Part shown: positions 23,401 to 35,850 of the stretch, piece after piece
How the letters are laid out: each line of letters starts with the position of its first letter
Position numbering within the stretch: position 1 is the stretch's first letter
From: Solanum dulcamara
Taxonomy: Eukaryota; Streptophyta; Magnoliopsida; Solanales; Solanaceae
DNA length: 64,000 bases
Assembly (NCBI RefSeq): GCF_947179165.1
Contig: NC_077237.1
Span: forward strand, 58,300,023-58,364,022
Direction of reading: 5' to 3'
Position numbers and translations under genes: made by a program
The notes under the pieces: generated by a model
Database searches by the model: none
Seen by the model: only the letters and a program-made list of their open reading frames with translations
Told to the model about the DNA's origin: nothing

Positions 23401-25727
23401 AGTTGACAACGAGGGCATGTGAAGTATGTGTGCGCGAGTGTAAATAGTATATGTCTAAGTTGGGGTCTTTGGGAAGAAGACAATTGGAACAGGGCTTTAT
23501 TTGTTTGAGTATATTTGCTGAAAATTAAAGGGAATAGGGTATGATTAAGTGGTAGGGTGATGTGGTCATGTGGTAAAGGGATGGAGGTAGGTTAGTAATA
23601 AATGTTGTAGGAGTATTATTATATATGGTGTTGTAACGTTGTTGTGTAGAAAGTTGTTTAGTTGTAGGCATTAATTAGGAAATTTGACTAAAATTTTAAT
23701 AGGACAAATTAACATTAATTAATTAACGAACTTCTAAATTTTGATAAAATAAAATAATTACTTTAATTTTTAAACTAATTAAATTGAATAAAATCTATTA
23801 ATTACGCCAAACTATTTAACAAAATATTTAATTAAAACAAAAAAAAATTGAGACGATTTTCGAATAAACGCAAAAGTAGTCATTAAGGATTTTACTATAG
23901 ATAAATATATATGCTCCAAAATTATAAAAATGACAAAATTAATTAAGAATAACAACAAAAAAAATAGATTTTTGCAAGCAAATTATTTTAAAATTATTTA
24001 AAATGAAGAAACTCGATTAATAATTTATGTTGTGGAGGGTCAAAATTGGGTGTCAACAATTATCTAAGTTCAGTTCAATGAACCTAGACACTTTCATGGC
24101 CAAGTTCAAAGTCTTTATATATTCAATTCTTCAAATTCTCCTCCTATTCAATTCATTCTCCTAAAATTCTCGAAGGCAAGAACAAAGTCTCTCAAATTTA
24201 CTTTTTCAAGCTCAAGCTAGGGTTGCTAGATTTCTACATGGTTTCTTCTTCAATTCTTAGTGAATTAAAGCAAGGTATGTGGGGATTGATTCATGGGTTC
24301 CTTTCATCCATGAAGTCCCAAAGTTTTCTCAAAGTTTCTTCCAATTTTAATTGAATTATAAACCCTAATTTTGATGAATTGCATTGGGCTAATTTAATTA
24401 CATTTTTAGATGTTATAAATAATTATTATATGCATTTTCCCATATGAATTGCATGACTTTAAGTTGAATTATCAATGTCCATGCATAAAGCTACTTTCAA
24501 GTTATGATTATGAAAGTTAAACATGATTCTATGAGTTGATCATGAGTTAAATGATTTACAATAAAAGTTTAAATAATTTAAAGTTGAGATTATGATTTTA
24601 TGATGAAAGTTATGATGATAATCAAAGTTAAGATCAAAGATGTTATTATGGTGTGATAAGTACAAGTCTCACACAATCATGTTATAAGATGGTGATAAGA
24701 ACAATTCTCATCGAAGTTGTGGATTCTTATGAATGACTAAGACAATGAGTTATTCCTAATATGTTTTAAAGATGGATTGATAGGCAGTTACTATCTTTCC
24801 CTATTATGTTATGATCATGTTTTTATGAGTTTCCATTGGGATGTTGACTAAGCACAAAGAGGGCTTCTAGGTGGGGTTCGGTCCGGAAAGGCAGTTAGTT
24901 ACCCAAGGGAATCCTAGTAGCAACCTAAAGTCCCAAACTATGTTGCCCCCATAGGATTGCCTTCATGTCCTAGATAGTGGATCCACATATGGCACAGTTG
25001 AGTTTAGTTGAGTACCATGACAGAGTATACCATGGCAAGGCAGCCTCCCCCTTCTCAATAAGGGTTCCATCAGATTTCATGTTATAGCTCGCATGATCTA
25101 AGATGTCGGTTAAAGGTCTTATCCCACATAAGTTGAAGTTAAGCTATGAGTTGTAAGATGAAGTTGTATGATATGCATTGAATATGAGTTTCATATGTTT
25201 TCAAATGCTTTTAAGCTCTATTTCTGTCCATCATGATTGGTCATGCATCTTATGGAATACTGATTACATTCATTTACTTGTTTATGCATAACTCACATAC
25301 TTAGTACATTCAAACGTACTAATGCATATTTTGCATACATTGTCTCATAATATAGGGACAGACGACACTCACGACTATCTTATTCATGGCTAGAGTTGAT
25401 TAGATATCAAGAGTTGGTGAGTCCTCATCTTATCGAGGGCAATGACTTTGTTTCTTGTTTCTATTACTTGACTTTCTTTTATCGTTCAGGTGATCTTGGT
25501 GCTTGTCCTAAGCCCTCATCAAAGACTAGACTAGAGGCATGCTTAGACGACTTATGATGTAGTCTGGTTTGAATGTTTATTGAGTTGATTTCCCTTATGA
25601 TGATTACTTCCGCTTATCTTTATCATGTTCTTTACCTTATGTATTGATGTATCTAAGATGGCTTATGGTTGATATTCCTCGCATCCTGATTGGCGTGTCG
25701 CGGCTTGTCCTAGTCTGGGTCGTGACA
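20451..25727 (+). mobile_element. 3' LTR of element A, 5'-truncated and split by a solo LTR
   Basis: From GGATGAGTC the sequence follows position ~6938 of the A 5' LTR: the GTCATTATT segment, then after the inserted LTR the shared TTCAATGAACCTAGACACTT block (7033 versus 24071) to GTCGTGACA. About 365 bp of the LTR start is missing. Its flank ATACA pairs with the A left flank. Shared blocks are nearly collinear with the 5' LTR. Confidence 0.85.
20554..24058 (+). mobile_element. Ogre/TAT-like solo LTR (3.5 kb)
   Basis: It starts TGTTATGTCGGAG and ends GGGTGTCAACA, so the termini form TGTT...AACA. The target duplication ATTAT is exact at 20549-20553 and 24059-24063. The end AAAATTGGGTGTCAACA and the AAAGTGGTCACTAACGCGCG block near the start are typical of plant Ogre/TAT LTRs. 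It is very AT-rich with long A runs and a (TA)n tract at 20836-20860. No internal sequence is present. The family name is from memory of such ends. Confidence 0.85.
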
Positions 25728-25732
25728 ATACA

Positions 25733-26023
25733 TTATCTATATGATTCAACCTCCAATTAATACGGTGTTTATGGAAATATCATTGTGGATATTAGAGGTA
25801 AAAAGTGAGTTCACACTAAGGTCATCTTGGGAATGAGTCAGACATAGAGACCATACCGTTAACATATTGATAGACATATGGGTTCAGGTTCTGCCATTTA
25901 AATTTTTTTTCTTTATATGGAGGCTATGGAAATTCAAAATTCATGTGAATGATAGATTAAGGAGATAGGGATATGCTCTGACCTCAAAATGATGGTGTTG
26001 CACCAATTTAGGCAATTAAACAA
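25733..26023 (+). pseudogene. LINE ORF2 3' region, second half (zf-RVT domain)
   Basis: This continues the reading interrupted at 6567: YMIQPPINTVFMEISLWILEVKSEFTLRSSWE, then WRLWKFKIHVNDRLRR and a WCCTN piece. That is the zinc-binding region after reverse transcriptase in plant LINEs, where a WxxxLPxxxK and WKLWHNRLPV-type pattern is usual. Stops and a T-rich insertion show decay. It ends where an LTR piece of another family begins. Confidence 0.65.
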
Positions 26024-26520
26024 TATTTTTCACAACCCAAACCATCATGAGTGGAATCCACACTAACTCTTTAGTGAGAGAACCGATTTACTAACCCACA
26101 TTTAATTGGTCAAAACTATTTTAAGAAGCAAAATTATTATATAAAATGCTAAGGAAACAGTTTTAAACAGTTAAAGACTCAGTTCCCATTAATATAGTCA
26201 TTGTCAAAAACATTTATAGAAAAAGAACTTCCTAGAACCTAAAAGTCATAGTATAAAAACTCTAAAGTATCTAGAATAAGGGGATGCAACCCCAAACAAT
26301 AAACATAAATCCAAAAGTCTAAGAATTCCTGGGTCTGAAAAGATAGACAAAGAAACTAGGAGGAATTCATGGTAGCCGAGAAGAAATAGCTCACCATTGG
26401 ATTCATAATTTGCTCAAATCAATGCTCAGGTCTCGAAACAACCTCCTAAATTTGCCCTGTACTCAATAAAGAAAAAGTAAGTGCAGTATCAATACACAAA
26501 CACAGTGTACTCATTGTATC
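26024..26520 (-). mobile_element. LTR fragment, minus orientation
   Basis: This is the reverse complement of the plus-strand fragment at 33578-34055. Shared blocks include a GGGTTG(G)GTCGTGAAA-type LTR end, GGTTAGTGTGG, ATTGCATCCCCTTATTCTAGA and TGTATTGATACT(A/G)CACTT. No complete partner or target duplication was found. Confidence 0.6.
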
Positions 26521-26619
26521 ACATGGTAAGTTCCAAGATATGTACCTAAAACAAGTAACGACAATACAGTAACACAAGATAACACATATAACAACAAGTC
26601 AAAATAGAAATACTGCTGG

Positions 26620-28373
26620 TTGTTGTTGTTGATATGATTGTTGACATGGTGGCCGAGTTGAGATCTCGGGGATGGTGTATTTATAAGGGAGATGCTGCCG
26701 AAATTTCGGCAGATTAGAAATTAATTTGTTTGAAGGATTAAGACAAGTATATGGTGGTGAATCTAATGAATATGTCAACTCTATTGAATGTATAAAAACA
26801 AGTTGGACGCATAAGCGTAGCTAGTAAGGCGCGACACAGGTATGTAAAGTCCAGAATTCCTTTTGGCATGTCTTTAGCATAAGTATGTAAGGCTTACCCT
26901 TTTTCTTTCAAGGCATGATCCCGATGTTATGGTTTCATAAGTGCTTCCACATTTTCATTGTTTTCAAAAGCTAGGTGTCAATGGTCCCAAGGAAATGACT
27001 ACTTTTCTTATAACCCGTCAATGTTTTCCAAAATGTCTATAGTTTCCCAAAACAAAGGTTTACCCTTCTTTCTCTTGGCATGTTTTGACATAAGTATATA
27101 GAGCTACTCTTTCTTTTGGCATGGGTTTTACGAAATAAGTATATGTCATTTTATACAATTTCAAGAAAGTCCTATTGGTAGAGCCACTAGGATGGCCAAT
27201 TTTTTTGAGTTTCCAAAGGATATTTTCTCGTGCCTTGATACGCGTATATGATTTCAAAAGTTTTATTGTGATATAATCCATGAAAATTTTTGAAAGGTAC
27301 TTGACATGACTCTTGTCCTGATTATTTTGAATCATAGCTCATTCCGATTATTCTAAGAGTCTTGAAAATTGGTCCTATGTGCATATATATACGATTTGGC
27401 GCCTTACAAGATTGTGACCTTATTCTACGTTCTCTTCATATTATCCTTCATTGATAGTCTCATCCTATAATAATTGTTCCTTTAAGGTGAGACAAAGTGA
27501 CCATGGTTAGTCTATAATACAATCGAAGGTTACCGACCTTCCGTCACTCCGATAAATACACGACTTTCATTGGGCTCTAGTGCATGATGTCTATATGTAT
27601 ATGTGTATGTATATAGGGGATATGGGGAGGTGTATATATGGCACTATAGACGCATTCCCACCTGATTAGTTGGAGTAATTTTCATCCTGGACACGGGATG
27701 CCCGGACGCGGGACATATGTGGGCGAGTCAACGTTGTTCGGTGATATGACTTTTATTTTCTATGTATATGAAAAAGAAATATTTTTAAAGATAAGACAAG
27801 CATGCATGGCATTCGGCTTAAAAGACACTCATATGTACAGGTTACTTCTCTACCTTGTGATATATTCTATATTTCTACCATGTTATTATTCATATTTATA
27901 TTCCTTACTATGTTACTATTCATGACTTACATACTCAGTACAAAGCTCGTACTGACCCTCTTTTTCTCTGGGGGCTGCGTTTCATGCCGCGCAGGTACAC
28001 CCAGACAAGTAGAAGCTATTATAGAAGATGTTGCAGCGGGGTTAGCAACTCCACTTGTTCCTGGAGTGCCGCCGAGTCAGAGTATAGGCGCTATGATGTT
28101 TCATTCGAAGTTAGAGACTTTGCAGACAAAGTTGTGGGTATAGAGTCTCAGCTTTGTAAGCGGCGTCACCAGTCGATATGTTATTATGTCGTATGTTATG
28201 AGTTTTATGAGATGATAGATTGTGGATAGCAAGATTCAGAAAGCGTAGCTATGTTTTTCATTTCTTTTGATGTAAAATTCTAAAGAGATTGAGAATGTAA
28301 TATGAGTTAGAGGGTTCGCTCGGCTCCGAGCACGGGGTCGGGCTATCATACCCTATTTAGACTGGGGTGTGAC
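26620..28373 (+). mobile_element. Gypsy LTR or LTR fragment
   Basis: It ends GGGGTGTGACA. Its late part (27950-27995: CTGACCCTC, GGGGGCTGCGTTTCATGCC, GCAGGTACA) is shared with element B's LTR at 13541-13580, so it belongs to a related family. A primer site does not follow, so it is a solo LTR or a fragment. The left end, near TGTTGTTGTTGATATG at about 26620, is a guess, and no matching 5-bp duplication was seen (right flank ACTAG). ORFs at 27698-28229 are LTR sequence, not genes. Confidence 0.55.
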
Positions 28374-28379
28374 AACTAG

Positions 28380-28860
28380 ACCATATAACATTTACCTTTT
28401 GGGTTGTTGCATCCATCACATCCTTCTCAAGATCCTCAATCTATGTCATGAAGTGTGCCATTTTCTCATCTCTAGCCTTCTCACTCAGAATCTCTTTGAC
28501 CACTTTCTAGTCAACGTATTGCCCACTACCTAAACATATCTGGTGTACCATGCCCTATTCGTCTTTGTCATGCGATCAAGTAGTATGATGACATAATCAT
28601 AGAATGGTGTACCAGTGAAGCATACGCAATATTGTTAGAAAAGGACTTATTGACCACATCCAAAGAACTGTAGAAGCTTTATAGTAACACTTCATTTGGC
28701 AGCTTATAGTTCGGATACTGCACTACTTTCTTGTTAAATCATAACCATGCCTCATGTAGTGCTTTACTTGACAGCTGTCTGAAGTTACTTATCTCATGTC
28801 ATAACCTAAAATTGGATCCTGAGGGTACCTACTATAAACTTCTGTAGGCAAACCAACTGC
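28380..28860 (-). pseudogene. Gypsy gag fragment, minus strand (Athila-like)
   Basis: The reverse strand reads LPNEVLL, SFYSSLDVVNKSFSNNI, SLVHHSMIMSSYYL, then in another frame MAHFMT and KDVMDATTQKVN. This resembles the gag region of Athila/TAT-type elements in Solanaceae (fYssLd, a small-residue patch, a Met/Asp-rich segment before the zinc knuckle). Frame changes are frequent. It lies directly against the 3' end of the LTR at 28373, with no shared element structure. Confidence 0.45.
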
Positions 28861-30500
28861 AAGATAAGCACATGAAATAGAACTAGAAATAACTAAAGTG
28901 TAAGCAATAAGAGAAAATGGGCCACTGTGTATATATATATGCATAATGGTAAAAAATATATAATATAGTATCTAAAGAAACCAAGAAAGACAGATATATA
29001 TACAAGAACCAACCTCAGACTTGGTGTCACTTGTACAAGAGCATCTGTTGTATGGATCTAGAGCTATACAGAACCTAACTATCTAACAAAATACAAAAAT
29101 ATAAAACAATAAAATATAGAAAGAAAGAAGCAAGTCTTTGGATGCCAAGAGCTCACCACAATCTAAAGAGAAATGGGGCCTCAAATGAGAGATGATTAGT
29201 AGGGGTGACACGTACTAGGCACCGCATTAAAAAAAGATGCAGAAGTGCAGTATGAGTACCAAAACACGGGATACTCAGTTGAAAACATAGGTCCATCAAT
29301 CTTAGAAGATGTTATACAATATAAGAAGCATGATAGTGTGATAACACTTCAAGGAAAAAACTACACTAGGAAACTATACTCATAAGAAAAGATAGTGAAA
29401 AGAATAACAATAAGAGAAATCACACTCCATGTATGCATATTAGAGAATTTCATTCATTATAGGATGGTACAATGCATATGTGGCCAATGCAGAAAAGTAA
29501 AAAGTATTAGAAACCCCTCGATGGTCGGCCGTAGGATCCCCATGACAATCTGTAGACCTACTACAGCTCAACTACAACTGCAATAAAGTAAGGCTTGGAA
29601 TGATCCCTCAAACTCATAACAAAAAGTAAAATCCAAAATGATCCCTCGGGATATCCGAAATCCACCTCAAAATCGTTAATGATTGCAATAAAGAAATTCA
29701 AACTTAAAAAGATCCCTCAAGCAATCTGGAATGCACCTTGGACTCATAACAAAAAAAGTAAACAGAGAAAGAGTCCTGAAAGAATTGTCGTAGATTGTAA
29801 GTAAAAGAGTAGTACATCTTTTTCATAAAAAAACTAGTGATTTAATGGTAAAAAATCTCTTCAAAAGCTGAAATCCCGCAAAAATATACATTCTTTCATG
29901 AAAAATCCGATTTCCATCATCAATAAACCAGTAGTACACTTCCTCAAAGTTCAAATCAAGTAAAAAACCAACGCAGATTTAGGTTTTAAAAAAAAATATA
30001 AATCATATCTCTTTTGCCTCTATTTCATTCTATGATCCAATGTGAGTTCAAAATACATGAATTCATACCAATAATGCAAAATAGGGTAAAACACCCTTTT
30101 CAGAATAACCTTACTAACCTAGAACTCTTACCAGTCTAAATCCAAGGCCTAAGGCTCATTATCTCAACAAAAGAGAAAAATACAACAATCAGAAGTAAAA
30201 TAACACAAATACAAATACACTAAACGAGCAAGCAACAACTTCTATACCTAAATTTAAATCCCCTACATCATACTAAGGATTCTATTATAATCACATTAAG
30301 GCTAAGAACAACTTAAACTTAGGCTTAAAGAAAAAATATAATTCTAAAGTTCTAAATAATTGCATATTCATACAAAAGGATCATTTTAAGCCTAATTTTA
30401 CTCTAAAATTCTTGCTAACGATCATGAATCCTAAAAAAAGAATCTAACTGAACTATGTCTATGGAAGGTAACTCATAACATACATTGAAGCCCAACATAA
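28861..30500 (-). repeat. Degraded LTR-derived sequence, minus orientation
   Basis: No gene was recognised. Blocks such as AAGTGCAGTATGAGTACCAAAACACGG (29245-29272) match the GTACTGAGTATC-type region of solanaceous gypsy LTRs in reverse. Repeated short phrases (GATCCCTC near 29601, 29641 and 29719) give it an internal periodic look. ORFs here, including 29395-29586, show no family motif. Confidence 0.4.
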
Positions 30501-32090
30501 CTCATACAGGATGTTTACTTTTGTTGTACAGTTTGAGTATAGTCGGGACCTTCTCCCACCAATTCTTATGCCACTCTTAGAGGCTATTGTGGACAATAGT
30601 ATTCTAGGTTTCTTTCTACAGCTTCCAATCTCCAGCCCATAGACTTGGCATATATTTCTATGTGTATGTATGTATGCCTTTAGTTGTGTATTTTTCGGCT
30701 AGCTAGTACTTCATTATATGTGTGTGTATGTATGTCAGGTCATGGACCTTAGCAATCTTAGCATTTTTAGATGTGCTATTCGACTTTATGGGCGCACTTT
30801 TTAGTTAATTAGTATATTTTAGTGGCTATCGGTTGAATAAGGTATCGAGTGTCAGTCGTGTCACCCCTTGTTTGGGGAGTGATATTAGAATTGCAAGAAA
30901 AAGTCAAGAATATTATTTGTGATAACTCTAGTTCATTTAGGATTGACAATTTCAAGAAACATTCAAATTCAAGAATGGAGAGTCTTACACCTCATTCCAA
31001 CCATTTTTCCACATTGTGCTTACTTGGTGTGATGGAATTTGGCAATACCCAGTAAATAGAGAATTGTGGAGATGAGAGGCAAGGTCCCTAATTTTTTCAC
31101 ACCAAGGAATCAAAATGGAGTTCTTCACTTGAAGCCCAAGAATGATAACATGCGATGTCCAAAAAATGTTCTATTAAGTTTCTCACCCTTTCCCAATAAG
31201 CCTCAATAAAAATTTAATGTGAAATTGGGTAAGAGATTCAAACCTTCAAATTGGACAAATAGAGTTGGACTTTTTTTTCCACCATTACCTCATGAATCTC
31301 AACAAAACTTTGATTCATATCTTCAAAATCAAGGCATAAGAGATAAGATAGCTTGTGTCACACCACAACATTAAATTGTGCTTTTGATAGGAGGCAACCT
31401 ATAATTTTTGAATTTTTCATAGTGGTAGATAGCTTGCTTGCTAGGTTATCATAGAAGTTTGCATTTTACTAATCTAAAATTTTCAAGTGTCGTGAGATGA
31501 TATAAGCAAGTGAAAGTGACAAAGCTAAGGGACCTGACTAGTCCAGCACTGTACATGGAAGCCGTTCCAGCATAACTTCTTCCACCGAAGAGATGTCGCA
31601 TGAGTGAGAAAACTCCATAGCTACTGAGCCTACATAAGCTTAAGTCCCATCGAAATGCAAATAGTACCACCGAAGCAGTACCTCCACAATAACAAAAGAT
31701 CACCGGAGAAACTATCAGCTGGTCTCTCCATTAAAAACAAGTGAAACATGAAGAGTTTTCACAATTCATTCCCAACTCTTAAGCGATTCATCTCCCCTTA
31801 AATTCTAATTGTTATTCAATACTTCCCCTCACATTCATATACTTCACAATTCAAAGGAAGAAAAATAAAGTTTCCTCCTTAAGAATAAAAAATCTACTCA
31901 AGGAATCATCAAGAAAAAAGATTTGCAACCCTATCCCTTGTATAAACTTTCTCCCAAATCAGGTGTGATTTTGAAATTAATTTGCATATGTTCTACATTT
32001 TCATGGTAAAATTATGCTTTGGTGTTGTTGGGATATAAATGAGCATGAATATGGTGAAAAATAAAGATTTAGGACACAGAAACGACACCA
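30500..32090. repeat. Repeat mosaic without recognised genes
   Basis: 30500-30850 reads like the plus-strand 3' part of an LTR (GACCTTCTCCCACCAATTCTTATG, a TATGTGTATGTATG tract). 31440-31730 reads on the minus strand like another LTR, with repeated GCTTCGGTGGTACT and TCTTCGGTGG words. The called ORFs (30849-31055, 31449-31703) have low-complexity composition and no motif. Confidence 0.4.
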
Positions 32091-33577
32091 TTTTGATAAA
32101 GCTCATCTACATGTAACACAATTCAATGTGTAGATTGTCGCTAGCAATCTAAAATCCAACGAGGAGTTGGGTTCGATCCCACATGGAGTGGTTATAAGGA
32201 AAAATTCTATTACAGAGTATAAATGTGATCTAATCTCTTGTAGAGTGGTAGTAAATAGCACATAACATAATTTAAATCAATACTTTTTAAGTTATCAATA
32301 TCAAAAGAGTTTAGTAACCAATTGTTAACAAAGACAATAATTCACGGAATTTTAACAAGTAAGAGAGGGATTCTAGGGATGTGCATAGTTTGATTTATAG
32401 CTCAACATGGATAATCATAATGCTCAACAAAGTTAATCATCAGTGGATAGCCTAGATCAATCAATTATTCGATAAGCATTTCTCAATCACAAATCGAATT
32501 TCATGTGAGTTCTCTCGAATCTCAACATGTGTACTACAACTAACCAATCCAAACCTTAACAAAGTTTCCTTTCTCAAATGAAATTAGCAATTAAAATTCA
32601 TCAATGGATATCAATTAACTCGCCCACTCTATAGAACTCTCTCAAGAAAGCATAGAGATATAGACTAGAACTAAGTTTGCAACCTCAATTCATAAATGAA
32701 AATATAATAAGCTAATTAAACCCACTAAACCCAAATTCAATATATTATCCAACTACATTTCACACCCCTAGAACAATTGGGTTTAGCTACACATGCTGAA
32801 AATTAAAGAAATTATACCAAAGAAATTATTTTTCATTCAAATCAGTTGAATTCCAACTCAAATTCAAGAAATCCAATGCACCAAACCCCCAAAATTTCAA
32901 TCTTCCAAGCACAAAATCCCTAAACAATAGAATGTTCTTAGTAATGTATTTCTAGAGTAATGAAATATACAATTTCTCTTTCTTCAAGGCAATTTATACT
33001 CTCCCAAAAGCTGGCAAAAATTACCCTACGAAACCCATTCGGCAACGTTAGTCATGCTCGCTAAATGATTCAGCGAGTCACCGATCATGGACGTTTGTTG
33101 CCTTTTTCCTGCTTTATCTTTTCAATTCTCGAAAACTTAGTTGGCGAGTTGGGATATCCTTTATGTTCGGCGAGTCATCATTTGGACCTATTGTTCGCCA
33201 ATTTGGTATATTTTCTGAACACAAGTTGCAGAACTTATTGACTAGCTTAGTCGTGCTTGCCTTTCAAGTTGGCATGTCACCGTTAGGTATTTTCCCTCAC
33301 TAAGTTGTCTTTCCTGTTGAGAAATTCTTGCACAATATTTAGGCGAGCTGGAAGCCCTCTCGGCGAGTCGCCGAGTGGCTTTTGCAAGTATCATCCTTTT
33401 CTTTTTCTTTGTTTTTCCAAGTATTTGTCTTCTTTTTACATTAAATTGTCCTTACATTATCTATAAACCTTTGTAGCTGCAATTCAATAATTTAACATCA
33501 GATATAGACATAAAATGGGCATTGAGGACACTAATTTGTGAAATAACAAGCCTTAAATGAGTTAAAATTTCTGACTC
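32091..33577 (-). mobile_element. LTR-like element, minus orientation
   Basis: Reading on the minus strand, a GC-rich U3 with repeated GGCGAGT/ACTCGCC words (33020-33385) is followed by AGAGTATAAATTGCC (TATA box, about 32990-33004), a leader, and then the CCCACATGTGGGATCGAACCC-like block at 32170-32200, which is common in solanaceous LTR retroelements. A perfect palindrome CTCGGCGA-G-TCGCCGAG lies at 33359-33375. Ends and duplication could not be fixed. Confidence 0.5.
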
Positions 33578-34055
33578 ATCATGTATTGATACTACACTTG
33601 GTCTTTTTTTGTTGAGTACATGGCATATTCAGGTGGTTGTTATGAGACCTCAACTATGAGACATGCAACATCTAAATCCAAGGGTGAGTTATTTCTTCCG
33701 GGCTGCCATGGGTTCTTCTTTGTCTTTTTGTCCATCTATTTGGACTTAGACATTCTTAGACTTTTTAAACTATTATTTTTTATTTTGGATTGCATCCCCT
33801 TATTCTAGACAAAGTCTAGATGTTTTGGTACTTCAACTTCAGTTTCTAGGGATAATATTTCCGCAAGTGTTTTTGACAAATAATTTTGTTTATGGGAACT
33901 TAGTGTTATTTGTTTTTATTGTTATCTTAGTCGTTCTGTTTAATAATTTTGTTTCTTAAAATGGTTTGATGGTTTAGTTATTGGGTTGATAGTTGGTTCT
34001 CCTACTGGACGGTTAGTGTGGGTGTCACTTATGGTGGGTTGGGTCGTGAAAGAAT
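33578..34055 (+). mobile_element. LTR fragment, plus orientation
   Basis: This is homologous in inverted orientation to 26024-26520. It ends TGGGTTGGGTCGTGAAA. The ORF at 33620-33808 is LTR sequence. No primer site follows. Confidence 0.6.
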
Positions 34056-34611
34056 TAACATTCAATAAATGTTACCTCAATTCATTCAATCTACTCAAGT
34101 CTGATTCAATCCACCCATTCATCACGATTAACTATCATCTTTGTAGAAAATATTAAATATATATCTTAGTGATATTAAGAATGTATTGTAAATTATTCAA
34201 ATCTATTTAGTGATTGTAAAGTAAAAAATCAGAGACAAAAAAACTTGATGATTAGATTTAGATTTAATGATTGAAATTTAAATAATTAAGATTAAAATCA
34301 TCACCAAGTATAAACAAATGTACATAAGATGTTGTTGGAGCTACATCTATCCTATCTGAAGTTCAAGTTGAATTTAAAATCTTCATGATTAAATACTTGT
34401 TTTCAAAATAAAGAGAAATATTATTTCAAAAAAAAGTGAAGAATTTTAATTTAAGGTCAAACGAGTCCTTAGGTTATTTGAAATCAGCCAAGAGTGAAGA
34501 ATTTTTATGGTCAAATGGGTCCTTGGGTTATGGTCAAATAGGTCCTTAGGTTATTTTGATTATTTTCAAATTCAACTTTGAGTAGTATTCCAAATTTAAA
34601 AGAGTGCTCTT
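34056..34611. other. Short AT-rich spacer before the copia element
   Basis: No gene was recognised. A GGTCAAA(C/T)(G/A)(A/G)GTCCTT(A/G)GGTTAT phrase repeats three times between 34456 and 34555. Confidence 0.4.
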
Positions 34612-34892
34612 TATTATAATATAGATGACAGTGGATGCTCCATTTTTAATGAGGCCCATTTAAAGGGAACAAGTTACCAACCATTTCTTCTTTTCATTTG
34701 GCTATAAATGGCCATATTTTCTGAAATGAAATAGCACACATAGATTCTCTCAACTCTCTCTTTCTCTTACTGTCTCTCTTTCTTATTAATTTGCTAAGTT
34801 AGTTTGTTTTATAAGATGTTATCAGCACGAGTCTCCATCACTTTGAGCTTTTTTAAACAAGTAATAAAATGATAGGAATTTTATTTTCTTAA

Positions 34893-35850
34893 ATGTCTAA
34901 TATCTCTAAACTTGAATTTGTTGCTCTTGATATATCTAGAAAAGGCTACTCATCATGGGCACTAGCTACCAAAATACACCTAGAATCGATGGGTTTGGCA
35001 GACATCATCAAATATGATAATAAGGCATCTAGTCAAGACCGTGCCAAGCCATGATATTTCTCTGCTACCATCTTGACAAGAGGTTAAAATTATAGTACCT
35101 CACATTAAAAGATCCCATTAAATTATGGAAGAATCCAAAAAAAAATATGATCACCTGAAGTTGGTCATCCTTCCACTAGCACGTCATGATTGGCTCAATT
35201 TGAGATTAATAGATTTTAAAAATATTATTGAATATAATTCTTCCTTGTTTAGAATTATAGCACAATTAAATTTATGCAGAGAAAAAATTACTGAGCAAGA
35301 CAAACTTGAAAAAAACATACTCTTCATTTCTACCCGCGAATATGCTCCTACAACAGTAATATCGCGAAAAGGATTTTAAAAAATATTCTGAATTACTTTT
35401 TCACCATCTTATTGATGAATAACATAATGAACTATTAACGAAAAATCATGATAGTCGGCCTTTTGGTTCTTTGCCACTCCCTGAAGTAAATCAGGCAAAC
35501 TATAACCAATGAGAAAGAGGTCATGGCCCCTGTCATGGTCAAAGAAGAAATCATAATCTGGCATCGAAAAATGATCAGCAATACAAAAAGAAGAGTGAAA
35601 AGCAAGAAGCTATACTAAAGAAAAAATTAGAAACTATATATCATAGATGTGGAGGTATGGAGCACTGGTTATGGACATGTCGATCATCAAAACATCTAGT
35701 TCAGCTATATCAGACATCCTTGAAGAGAGAAGAAAATAATTAATAGACAAACGTTATCTCTAAGGACAATATTGAGCATATACATGTGGATGTAGCTAAT
35801 TTCTTCAATTTTCCAGAAGGAAATATGAACATTGATAAGCCTGATAATAT
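34893..35850 (+). pseudogene. gag of the copia element (broken)
   Basis: It starts MSNISKLEFVALDIS, then GYSSWALATKIHLESMGL, a stop where AMIFL would follow KP (35055), then EESKKKYDHLKLVILPLARHDW and FKNIIEYNSSLFRII. A zinc knuckle region near 35640-35690 (HRCGGMEHWLWTC) has lost its first Cys (Tyr instead). This is the gag type of short-LTR plant copia elements. Several stops and frame changes make it inactive. Confidence 0.82.

Larger units (their letters stand above)
6573..25727 (+). mobile_element. Gypsy element A with nested insertions (19.2 kb)
   Basis: The left end is TGTAAGACTCTGG, the right end is GTCGTGACA, and the flanking 5-bp duplication is ATACA at 6568-6572 and 25728-25732. 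The parts are a 5' LTR (6573-9626), primer site, gag, protease, inserted element B, and a 3' LTR whose first ~365 bp are missing (about 20451-25727). With insertions removed the 5' LTR is about 2.12 kb and the 3' LTR remnant about 1.77 kb, so the missing part accounts for the difference. All A pol downstream of protease is gone. It sits inside a LINE ORF. Confidence 0.85.

Noticed and set aside
20554..24058. Reading the A- and AT-rich stretch as a host gene or scaffold/matrix attachment region
   Set aside because: Exact target duplication and TGTT...AACA ends explain it as one solo LTR.
27698..28229. Overlapping ORFs of 75-113 residues
   Set aside because: They lie in the 3' part of an LTR; the same block occurs in element B's LTR with no conserved frame.
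31449..31703. 84-residue minus ORF with Gly/Ser/Leu-rich text
   Set aside because: It is repeated LTR words in translation; no start context, splice partner or family.
34590..34611. Target duplication GCTCT/ACTCT for the short-LTR copia
   Set aside because: Only four of five bases match and the LTR ends are not TG...CA, so the boundary is uncertain.
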